Source: JBFLVQ01 sp040758525
GTDB lineage: Bacteria; Acidobacteriota; Blastocatellia; Chloracidobacteriales; JADJPF01
DNA length: 5,873 nt
Assembly (NCBI GenBank): GCA_040758525.1
Contig: JBFLVQ010000606.1
Span: forward strand, 1-5,873
Direction of reading: 5' to 3'
Both the position numbers and the translations under genes were made by a program. The notes below the pieces were generated by a model, which saw nothing but the letters and a program-made list of their open reading frames with translations, searched no databases and was not told where the DNA came from. Positions 1 through 4,800 of the stretch are shown here, one piece after another. Numbering within the stretch: the stretch's first letter is position 1; each line of letters opens with the position of its first letter.

Positions 1-118
1 GGCGTAAATTCCAGAGCAGCCCATTATACACCTTCGTTGCCGCCAGCATAGCATTAAGCAAAACGGCTTCTGTTTCTGGAGTTGTTTCTGCTTTAGCTAT
101 TAGCGTCAGTATCGGCAT
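1..118 (-). CDS. tnpB: TnpB-like transposon nuclease, N-terminal fragment
   Basis: The 39 readable codons begin MPILTLIAKAETTPE and continue with a helix containing KVYNGLLWNLR. This is the usual opening of IS200/IS605 OrfB/TnpB proteins: a short beta strand, a 'TPE' turn, then a helix with an invariant-looking asparagine. TnpB proteins are RNA-guided DNA nucleases carried by IS605/IS1341-type elements. Their guide RNA normally lies at the 3' end of the gene, which is outside this window. The ATG at 118 is preceded by a weak purine-rich stretch (GAGAG) and by an extended -10 box. The gene runs off the left edge, so the RuvC catalytic residues and zinc finger cannot be checked. The family call rests on the N-terminus only and is made from memory of the family pattern. 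Confidence 0.68.
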   Translation of the reverse strand, partial: MPILTLIAKAETTPETEAVLLNAMLAATKVYNGLLWNLR

Positions 119-143
119 GCTCTTTTTACTCTCTATAGTCCCT

Positions 144-152
144 ATTATACCA
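144..152 (-). promoter_or_regulatory. Extended -10 promoter for the TnpB-like gene
   Basis: Read on the minus strand this is TGGTATAAT, an exact extended -10 box (TGnTATAAT). It lies 25 bases upstream of the TnpB-like start codon. No good -35 box is seen at the normal spacing, which is common for extended -10 promoters. Confidence 0.5.
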
Positions 153-173
153 CCATTAGAATTACAATGGAGG
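150..173. repeat. Hairpin at the presumed end of the tnpB element
   Basis: The arms 150-157 (ccaccatt) and 166-173 (aatggagg) pair with one mismatch around an 8-base loop. IS200/IS605 elements lack terminal inverted repeats and carry a small hairpin near each end. Position (upstream of tnpB, just past the stop codon of the neighbouring gene) and form both suit the left-end hairpin. The exact element boundary, probably between 173 and 183, cannot be fixed from one copy. Confidence 0.35.
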
Positions 174-180
174 GCTTAAC

Positions 181-810
181 TTATGCGGCGCTACGAGGGG
201 GAAAATGTATTCCCTCAATGAATTTGAGGGAGATTATTTTCCCCTCGCGCTCCCCCCAAGATTCTCTAAAAATATAATCTGTATCCTTTCTGGAAATGTG
301 ACAATCCTGGCAATTTTCTAACCTACCACTAGCTTGTTCTTTTACACCGACGCCATCATATACAGCATATTCCCAGTTACCATTTGTCTGATCAAACCCT
401 TCTTCTCTCTTAATCATCACCGTTAGTAGTTCAGGTGTGGAGGAGTTTGCTTCATTAAGCTTTTCTTTAACAATGATAGATCCTAAAGGAAACTTAGGAT
501 ATCTTTCACTCATCATGGATTTTTTACCAATATCATTTACATAGACAGTTATATATTTTTCTCTGTGTATACTGTTATATTCTTCTAAAACGATATTACA
601 GGCTCTGGCAGTCGCCCTATCCATTTTTACCGGTCTTAAATTAATCTTTGTCCAAGCCCTATAGCCAGAAATAGTATTGCCTGTTTCTTTTGAGGCTATA
701 CTTTTTGCGTGATGGACAACCATAAGTACAAAGATACATAAAATTGAATACCTGAAAATTATATATCCCTGTTTTTGCATTAACCTCTTTATACCCTTTC
801 CATTTTCCAT
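181..810 (-). CDS. Secreted cytochrome P460-like haem protein
   Basis: The protein is 209 aa. It has an N-terminal hydrophobic segment at about residues 17-32 after a basic start, so it is exported or membrane-anchored. The motif YRAWTKINLRP (about 50-60) and the haem c site CQDCH (167-171), followed by KDTDYIF, match the cytochrome P460 family. In characterised members the haem is cross-linked to a lysine and oxidises hydroxylamine or binds NO; the substrate here is unknown. Start choice: the ATG at 810 gives the longest protein, but the ATG at 780 (MQKQGYIIFR) has AGAGG three bases upstream, has a more typical signal-peptide length, and may be the real start. From memory, family members usually end soon after the DYVF-like motif. 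Here about 25 extra residues follow, encoded largely by a strong palindrome, so the C-terminus may be altered. Confidence 0.8.
   Translation of the reverse strand: MENGKGIKRLMQKQGYIIFRYSILCIFVLMVVHHAKSIASKETGNTISGYRAWTKINLRPVKMDRATARACNIVLEEYNSIHREKYITVYVNDIGKKSMMSERYPKFPLGSIIVKEKLNEANSSTPELLTVMIKREEGFDQTNGNWEYAVYDGVGVKEQASGRLENCQDCHISRKDTDYIFRESWGEREGKIISLKFIEGIHFPPRSAA
188..250. repeat. 63-bp imperfect palindrome inside the 3' end of the P460-like gene
   Basis: Nested arms pair over the whole stretch. GCGC 188-191 pairs with 247-250. GAGGGG(G)AAAAT 195-206 pairs with 236-246 with one bulged G. An eight-base inner stem 211-218 pairs with 224-231 around the loop tgaat. It codes for roughly the last 20 residues of the cytochrome. 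No T tract follows on either strand, so it is not a standard intrinsic terminator. It may be a small inserted palindromic element or a remnant of one. Confidence 0.7.
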
Positions 811-824
811 AGGTTCAAATGCGA

Positions 825-884
825 GGTGATATGGATTAAATAAGGCACATTGTAAGCAACTCGAATGAACGTTGCGTAATCACC
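825..884. repeat. Nested inverted repeats between the P460-like and S26-like genes
   Basis: GGTGAT 825-830 pairs with ATCACC 879-884. Inside lies GCAAC 856-860 with GTTGC 871-875 around a 10-base loop. It sits in the 94-base spacer downstream of the S26-like stop. The arms are short and no T tract follows, so a terminator is possible but not supported. Confidence 0.3.
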
Positions 885-904
885 ATACTAGTTGTCGTGT
901 TTTG

Positions 905-1225
905 TTAGGCACTGTAGTTTTTATAATCAGTGACTTCAATAACTTTGGCCAGTATATCTTTGCCATCAACCCACCCGTTTACTTTTCCAAGGTTATTTCC
1001 TATCAAGAACTTACCATTATCAATCTCCTTTATTAAGTGAAGTATATAGTTGCCTTTCCATTTCACCAATACTATATCCTCAACTTTTATATCAATGAAA
1101 TTAATCGGCACTAGCGTTACTAGTTGGCCACTCTCAATCTTTCCTTTCATTGAGCCACCAAACGGTCTTACGGTCACCTTTTTTCCTTCTTTTAACCCTT
1201 TTAATACATCATTTACCCATCCCAT
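905..1225 (-). CDS. Small soluble S24/S26 (signal-peptidase-fold) protein
   Basis: The protein is 106 aa with no membrane segment. The order of motifs follows the S24/S26 serine peptidase fold: PFGGSMKGKI with the presumed nucleophile Ser25; a strand and turn ESGQLVTL; VEDIVLVKWKGNYILHLI, where His63 occupies the HRV/HLV position; then LIGNNLGKVNGW, matching the GDN box with Asn for Asp. A Ser/His pair in place of the bacterial Ser/Lys pair recalls archaeal and eukaryotic Sec11-type enzymes. Because it lacks a membrane anchor, it is unlikely to be a housekeeping signal peptidase and may process a cytoplasmic partner or be inactive. AAGG lies 11 bases upstream of the ATG. It has the same orientation as the cytochrome gene 94 bases downstream, with no evident functional link. 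Confidence 0.72.
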   Translation of the reverse strand: MGWVNDVLKGLKEGKKVTVRPFGGSMKGKIESGQLVTLVPINFIDIKVEDIVLVKWKGNYILHLIKEIDNGKFLIGNNLGKVNGWVDGKDILAKVIEVTDYKNYSA

Positions 1226-1263
1226 ACCAATCTATACCTTTACTTCGTTTTTGTGAATAACTT

Positions 1264-1290
1264 ATCATATTACCTATTTTATCCTGTCAA
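1264..1290 (-). promoter_or_regulatory. Candidate sigma-70-type promoter of the S26-like gene
   Basis: On the minus strand a perfect TTGACA (1290-1285) is followed 15 bases later by TATGAT (1269-1264). The spacer is shorter than the ideal 17. It lies 39 bases upstream of the S26-like ATG, leaving room for a short leader. Confidence 0.4.
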
Positions 1291-1295
1291 CAATA

Positions 1296-1324
1296 TAGCG
1301 CCTAGTTATGCTGGTATTGCGCTA
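1296..1324. repeat. Inverted repeat TAGCGC / GCGCTA
   Basis: Perfect 6-base arms at 1296-1301 and 1319-1324 are separated by 17 bases, in the spacer between the divergent ORFs starting at 1225 and 1353. The centre-to-centre distance of about 23 bases could suit a dimeric repressor site. No regulator is encoded nearby, so the role is unknown. Confidence 0.25.
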
Positions 1325-1352
1325 GCAAATAAGTAGAGTACAATAAGCCTCT

Positions 1353-1622
1353 ATGAAAATTCCTGGCTCAACCAATCACCACACTCAACATGCTCATACC
1401 ACCCATACTCATTCCACTCACCTTCATAAACCTGATGTCGCGCCACTACGCAAATGGCCACCGCCAGGCCAGCTCACTCAGAAGGATATTGATAGTGGGG
1501 AAGTAGGAGCATCAAGATCGTCACGAGCATCTGGGTCGCCAATGTCGTCAATGTCGTCGGGACAACCAAGGCGAGGTGTGATAGTAAGATTACTAGGGCG
1601 GTTGTTGGGATGGGTTAGGTAG
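1353..1622 (+). CDS. Hypothetical His/Thr-rich small protein, doubtful
   Basis: An 89-codon ORF of unknown function. Residues about 9-26 are a run dominated by His and Thr, the middle (about 48-72) is Ser/Gly rich, and the end (GVIVRLLGRLLGWVR) could form a basic amphipathic helix. I recognise no domain. There is no clear ribosome site before the ATG, and the low-complexity composition makes a chance ORF quite possible. The reverse frame over 1478-1738 is no better. If real, the His-rich head could bind metal ions, but that is speculation. The next gene begins 35 bases after its stop on the same strand. Confidence 0.3.
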   Translation: MKIPGSTNHHTQHAHTTHTHSTHLHKPDVAPLRKWPPPGQLTQKDIDSGEVGASRSSRASGSPMSSMSSGQPRRGVIVRLLGRLLGWVR

Positions 1623-1651
1623 TTGACCTGCCCTCTGCATCTTAGTACCCT
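1623..1651 (+). promoter_or_regulatory. Weak candidate promoter for a leaderless start at 1658
   Basis: TTGACC (1623-1628), a 17-base spacer, then TACCCT (1646-1651) places the expected transcription start at or near the A of the ATG at 1658. That ATG has no ribosome site, so a leaderless mRNA is possible. The -10 box is poor. Confidence 0.2.
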
Positions 1652-1657
1652 ATCCTT

Positions 1658-1867
1658 ATGGCCAAGAAGAAGAAAACCATCAAGCGCAATTTCACCTTGA
1701 TCAAAGCACCGGAGATCAAGCTCCTTACTCCAGAGCAAGATGCTGAGTTAAAACGTCTTATCCAAGAAATCAATGGCCCGCACTTGAAGCGCAAGAAAGA
1801 GCGAGAGAGGTATGAGAGGTATTTGGCACATTTGGAGCATGGACCGGATTTGCCGCCTGCGGCGTAG
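1658..1867 (+). CDS. Hypothetical 69-aa charged helical protein
   Basis: The protein opens MAKKKKTIKRNFTLIK, followed by LTPEQDAELKRLIQEING (about 22-40) and a strongly charged helix rich in Lys, Arg and Glu (about 41-60). It ends in a short Pro/Ala tail. I do not recognise a family. The composition would suit a small nucleic-acid-binding or partner protein. No ribosome site is visible upstream of the ATG. It lies 27 bases before the broken nucleotidyltransferase gene on the same strand, so it may share its transcript and be a third member of that module. The protein-like sequence favours a real gene. Confidence 0.5.
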   Translation: MAKKKKTIKRNFTLIKAPEIKLLTPEQDAELKRLIQEINGPHLKRKKERERYERYLAHLEHGPDLPPAA

Positions 1868-1894
1868 AAAGAGGTAGCCAGTTTAAATAAAGAG

Positions 1895-2344
1895 ATGAAA
1901 AAATGGCCCGAGTTTGACAGCAATGGAGATACCTATCGGCATTCATCAGGCTAAATTGGCTGAAGTGTTACAGCATTTCGCAAGCGGAAGTATACAACGG
2001 CGTCTTGTTGGGCAACGACTAGAACGCATCTATAATCTTGCTTTGAGTACGGGACAAGAGGCAAGATTTATTGTGTTCGGCTCATTTGTTATAGCTAAAG
2101 CTGAGCCTAAAGATGTAGACATCTTCATGTTGATGGAGGATTCATTTGACTCAAGCCAGTCAGCGGTGAGGCAGCTATTATTTTTAACCATCAGGCTGCA
2201 CAGAATGTAGAAAGGGCCAGTGTTTTCTGGATTCGCCGACTAGCCGCGATCGATGGAGAGCAAGCTGCAATAGAATACTGGCAGATCAAACGAGACAAAA
2301 CACTGCGAGGAATAGTTGAGGTAATTAGCAATGATTCACAATGA
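1895..2344 (+). pseudogene. Nucleotidyltransferase-fold protein (DUF6932-like), two frameshifts
   Basis: Joining three frames gives a coherent 150-aa protein. It starts at the ATG at 1895 with MKKWPEFDSNGD. The frame changes at about 1930, restoring PIGIHQAKLAEVL, and again at about 2159, restoring SGEAAIIFNH and ASVFWIRRLAA, and ends IVEVISNDSQ at 2344. The central part has the nucleotidyltransferase signature GSF (2079-2087) followed nine residues after GS by DVD (2112-2120), matching the pattern G[GS]x(9-13)DxD that binds metal and nucleotide. The whole resembles the short DUF6932-type proteins from memory. The first shift looks like two lost bases and the second like one. The untouched middle frame could still make a 98-aa product from the ATG at 1914. 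The 3' end overlaps the next gene by 14 bases. Either a decayed gene or a sequencing artefact would explain it. Confidence 0.72.
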
Positions 2345-2540
2345 TCAAGAACTTGAAGCAACCAAGGAACGCATCAGGTATTTTCAGCAGCAAGTGGAAA
2401 TATTGCGTCGAGTAGAAACCAATCCACAGAATTATCGGCTATCAGCCGGAGGTTATCTCGCTGAAATAGACCGGATGAATCTGGAAGTGAGAGAGTATCT
2501 TTCATTGCATCCTAGTGAATTAAAAGAAACAGCAGCATGA
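2331..2540 (+). CDS. Small helical partner protein of the nucleotidyltransferase
   Basis: The protein is 69 aa: MIHNDQELEATKERIRYFQQQVEILRRVE, then a linker, then AGGYLAEIDRMNLEVREYL. Both halves are predicted to be long amphipathic helices. The opening recalls the N-terminal helices of small HigA-like antitoxins (an 'NDxxLxxTxxRIxxFQ' pattern), but no helix-turn-helix is present. GAGG (2318-2321) lies nine bases upstream of the ATG. The start overlaps the 3' end of the nucleotidyltransferase gene by 14 bases, so translation is probably coupled and the proteins likely work together. An antitoxin role is inferred only from size, overlap and partner type. Confidence 0.68.
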   Translation: MIHNDQELEATKERIRYFQQQVEILRRVETNPQNYRLSAGGYLAEIDRMNLEVREYLSLHPSELKETAA

Positions 2541-2617
2541 GCATACTTTCCAGCCAAGCCCCCGCTCAACTGGAGAGCATCACACCCTTTACACCCCACA
2601 CTATGCAAATTGATTAA
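2537..2617 (+). CDS. Coupled 26-aa ORF, possibly a truncated gene start
   Basis: The ATG overlaps the stop codon of the preceding gene in the arrangement ATGA, the classic sign of translational coupling. The peptide (MSILSSQAPAQLESITPF, then eight more residues) is not recognised. It may be the surviving head of a third operon gene or chance. Its last 17 bases overlap the 3' end of the convergent ORF at 2601-2822. Confidence 0.22.
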   Translation: MSILSSQAPAQLESITPFTPHTMQID

Positions 2618-2822
2618 CTACCAATTCAATCACCCCATTGATCACCCTATTCCTCTGGGGCAATACCTCCTTACCATACTTATCAGCAATCTTGGCGATC
2701 AATCTTGCACCTACCAGATACCTACGTAAATCAGCTTCTGGGATGTGCTTGACCAACATAGTTACTAAGTCATCCCTACCACTGATCAGCGAAAATAATA
2801 AATCCTGACCGTATTGACTCAT
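2601..2822 (-). CDS. Hypothetical 73-aa helical protein starting in the IS end
   Basis: The sequence reads like a real small alpha-helical protein: MSQYGQDLLFSLISGRDD, then LVTMLVKHIPEADLRRYL, then a helix through IAKIADKYGKEV. No known domain is recognised. The ATG at 2822 lies two bases outside the perfect 16-bp inverted repeat of the insertion sequence, which therefore supplies its upstream region. The only ribosome-site-like string is GTAAG about eight bases upstream. The matching position at the other IS end carries a related start (GTG at 4720: VSQCGQ, then SLIRGR after a 15-base gap), so the first codons may belong to the element's extended termini, or the gene may be a passenger. Confidence 0.48.
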   Translation of the reverse strand: MSQYGQDLLFSLISGRDDLVTMLVKHIPEADLRRYLVGARLIAKIADKYGKEVLPQRNRVINGVIELVVNQFA

Positions 2823-2824
2823 TT

Positions 2825-2840
2825 AAAAATCTTACTTTAG
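2825..2840 (+). repeat. Terminal inverted repeat, left copy
   Basis: AAAAATCTTACTTTAG is identical to the reverse complement of 4703-4718. It lies about 127 bases beyond the transposase stop codon. Weaker matching blocks continue on both sides. Confidence 0.85.
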
Positions 2841-2966
2841 ATGTTGTAGCTCATCCTTGGTTATCAATTAAACAACTTTAGTAAATCAAAATTGCTTGCT
2901 AAGATTGTCATGACCCTGAAGGAAGACAGGGCAACCGAGCGCCTATCAGGGGGCCGAATACGGCAA

Positions 2967-4634
2967 CTAGGAGAAGTCGGGCCATGCTGCCTGACTTCTC
3001 CTAATAAAATAACAAAATAGTTGCTGGCTCGGCAATAATGCGATAAACGCAATTGTTAGCTCTTGGCATAACAACGAAGTTTCAGGTAACAAAACTCCCT
3101 CACAAAATTTACTTCTCGCTAATCTCCATTCTTTCACACGACGTTGCAATGTGCGCAAATTAGCATCTTTGAACAAACCAGGGTAGCGGCACTGCAACGC
3201 ATTGAAAAGGCTCTTTACTTCTAAATGCGGATTCAACTCCAATTGCTCATAAATCTGATCGTTGACCAAATCAAATGGATCTTTGCGAGTTCTCCAATGT
3301 CGCGGTGATGATCTGCCATCTCTTTGTTTTGGAGTACTGCGATATCTGCGAGGAAAATTATCAATGCCCTTCTCAATGGCATTTGATCGTAGTTCAACCA
3401 TTGGCGGTTGATTTATTATCGCCGCATTTACCGCTGTAGTTGTCAATGCTTCATAAGGTGAATTAGCAGGACGATGAGCATACTGCCAGAGTAGATCTTG
3501 AAAAAGCTCTAATTGTTTTAATAACTCTACTGGATCTAATCTGAGATATTCAGCACGCAATGATTCTTTCGCTTCGTCACTAATATCGGTGGCAGCGATT
3601 ACTCTTTGAAATGGAGTTTGTGCTTGATCATATTTCTTCGTCACTTTGCTGCCCGTGCGGTGTTTTGATACCAGCTTCAACGAAGGTTGAAAAAAGTTGA
3701 TGTAAAGCCGCAATACTCCATAAAGTGTAGCAAGCTGCTTACATGCGGCTGCGCCTTCGTAGCGATCATAGCCAATGAGCTTGCGCACAATAGAACCATT
3801 CTCCTGCTCAACATGACGTTGATCGTTTTTCTTATATGGCCGACAGCGGGTGAAGGTAATCTGCTCAGCTTTGCAATAGTTGAACAGTTCGTTATTGAGA
3901 AATTCAGAACCATTATCAGTATCCAGCCCTAATAATGGGAATGGTAGTAATTGGCGAGCCTGGTTGAGCGCAATCATCACATGCTCTTGTCCACGAAATA
4001 GAATTGCTAAACATTCGGTCCAGCCAGTAGCAATATCTGTGAGCACCAGCGTGTTGATGTATGCACCTTGCGTGCTCGTGCCACAATGGGCTACTAAATC
4101 AGCTTCCATAAATCCGAGCTTCAAATCATTCCAATCAGCAAAGGTGCGAATCGGAATTTGATGCTTGAGCAGAGATCCCGCTTTGGTTGTGCCAATGGCG
4201 CGTCCTCTACCAGGATGTCTGATATCAAAAAGTAATCGGTCAACAGTAGCAGGGCTGATCTTAAGCAGTAACGCGCGAATCTCATCGGTGAGTGTTAAAT
4301 GTCCATGCCGTTCCATTGCCATGATCAACTCCGGTAAAAACGGCACCAGCCGTTTAGCGCAGAGTTGATTAGCAGTTCGCCAAAGCTTAATCAATACTTC
4401 CTTCACCTCTGATTTATAAAGCCGTCGGCGTTGGCAAGGAACACGAATTGCTGAAGGGGATTTTTCCGTCGCAGAAATATTAAGTACCGCGATGGCATAC
4501 TTGCGGTGATAATTGGTCACGGCAATAAACTCATTGAGAATACGTTGTTTTTCCTTACGTTTGGCAGTGGCATAACGAGCAACCAAGCTGGCGACTAATT
4601 CTTTGCGGGCCGAAAGACTCATAGGGTGTCTCAT
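2967..4634 (-). CDS. IS transposase, DD(35)E integrase fold (ISNCY/IS1202-like)
   Basis: The protein is 555 aa and apparently intact. It cuts and joins the ends of the surrounding insertion sequence. The N-terminal region (about 5-55) and region 75-140 look like helix-turn-helix DNA-binding segments. The rve-type catalytic core spans about 155-320, with Asp179 (GFMEADLVAH), Asp240 (LDTDNGSEF) and Glu276 (HVEQENG); 35 residues separate the last two, the canonical DD(35)E spacing. HQIPIRTFADW, QITFTRCRPYKKND and YINFFQP are hallmarks of this group as I remember it. Region 455-505, ending TLQRRVKEWR, resembles the C-terminal helices of IS21-like enzymes. Start choice: the ATG at 4634 has GGAGG six bases upstream, while an in-frame ATG at 4670 has none. 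The last residues are encoded by a hairpin and may not be native. Confidence 0.9.
   Translation of the reverse strand: MRHPMSLSARKELVASLVARYATAKRKEKQRILNEFIAVTNYHRKYAIAVLNISATEKSPSAIRVPCQRRRLYKSEVKEVLIKLWRTANQLCAKRLVPFLPELIMAMERHGHLTLTDEIRALLLKISPATVDRLLFDIRHPGRGRAIGTTKAGSLLKHQIPIRTFADWNDLKLGFMEADLVAHCGTSTQGAYINTLVLTDIATGWTECLAILFRGQEHVMIALNQARQLLPFPLLGLDTDNGSEFLNNELFNYCKAEQITFTRCRPYKKNDQRHVEQENGSIVRKLIGYDRYEGAAACKQLATLYGVLRLYINFFQPSLKLVSKHRTGSKVTKKYDQAQTPFQRVIAATDISDEAKESLRAEYLRLDPVELLKQLELFQDLLWQYAHRPANSPYEALTTTAVNAAIINQPPMVELRSNAIEKGIDNFPRRYRSTPKQRDGRSSPRHWRTRKDPFDLVNDQIYEQLELNPHLEVKSLFNALQCRYPGLFKDANLRTLQRRVKEWRLARSKFCEGVLLPETSLLCQELTIAFIALLPSQQLFCYFIRRSQAAWPDFS
2968..3003. repeat. 15-bp hairpin spanning the transposase stop codon
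   Basis: Arms 2968-2982 and 2989-3003 pair fully apart from one G-T wobble, around the loop catgct. The transposase TAG (2969-2967) overlaps one arm. No T tract follows on the minus strand, so a classic terminator is not supported. It may limit read-through into or out of the element. Confidence 0.6.
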
Positions 4635-4640
4635 CCTTTC

Positions 4641-4645
4641 CCTCC
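4641..4645 (-). promoter_or_regulatory. Ribosome binding site deciding the transposase start
   Basis: On the minus strand GGAGG stands six bases before the ATG at 4634, and 18 bases before the alternative ATG at 4622. This favours MRHPMSLSARKE as the N-terminus. Confidence 0.7.
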
Positions 4646-4702
4646 AGTTGGCCCAGGCTAAAGGCAACAACTGGTTTAATTTTGGATGAGTTTCCGGCCA
4701 CC

Positions 4703-4718
4703 CTAAAGTAAGATTTTT
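4703..4718 (-). repeat. Terminal inverted repeat, right copy
   Basis: CTAAAGTAAGATTTTT on the plus strand is the exact reverse complement of 2825-2840. It lies 69 bases upstream of the transposase start codon, a normal distance for the transposase-proximal end. Confidence 0.85.
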
Positions 4719-4738
4719 CGTGAGTCAATGCGGGCAAG

Positions 4739-4800
4739 TGCAGGAATGGGAGTCGGGAAAGGGAAGTCTGATAAGAGGTAGGGAAAGGTGAGGGATTAGG
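4739..4800 (+). other. Purine-rich spacer with G-runs beside the IS right end
   Basis: This stretch is almost entirely A and G on the plus strand, with GGG at 4748-4750, 4755-4757, 4761-4763, 4781-4783 and 4792-4794. No gene is seen on either strand between the IS end and 4929. The minus strand is open from 4929 into the IS but has no credible start. The G-runs have some quadruplex potential, though one loop would be long. Confidence 0.35.

Larger units (their letters stand above)
2813..4729 (-). mobile_element. Insertion sequence with DDE transposase, about 1.9 kb
   Basis: The element is defined by one intact transposase and matched inverted ends. The core repeat AAAAATCTTACTTTAG is perfect over 16 bases at 2825-2840 and, inverted, at 4703-4718. 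Outside it, ATTGACTCA (2813-2821) matches 4721-4729 after a 2-3 base spacer. Inside it, CTCATCC (2850-2856 / 4684-4690), AATTAAAC (2866-2873 / 4674-4681) and CTTTAG (2876-2881 / 4658-4663) recur in the same order. The transposase type recalls elements filed as ISNCY/IS1202-like (ISDol1 and relatives), from memory. No direct target duplication was found next to either candidate boundary, so the outer limits given are the span of the matched blocks and are not proven junctions. Confidence 0.75.

Noticed and set aside
860..912. GCCTAAC at the S26-like stop codon, resembling an integron attC core (RYYYAAC)
   Set aside because: No GTTRRRY partner at attC distance before the next gene and no convincing L-box pairing, so a gene cassette is not supported.
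1050..1256. Plus-strand open frame opposite the S26-like gene
   Set aside because: It is the antisense shadow of a protein with recognisable S26 motifs, and its product is Thr/Phe/Pro-rich low-complexity sequence.
1478..1923. Minus-strand open frames over 1478-1738 and 1642-1923
   Set aside because: They overlap better plus-strand genes, give Cys/Ser-rich or patchy proteins without recognisable motifs, and lack ribosome sites.
3677..4368. Several open frames within the transposase region on both strands
   Set aside because: All are nested in the intact 555-codon transposase and show no independent signal.
2790..4760. Target-site duplication flanking the insertion sequence
   Set aside because: Bases next to either candidate boundary (the 16-mer or the ATTGACTCA block) show no direct repeat. 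The only flanking similarity is inverted.
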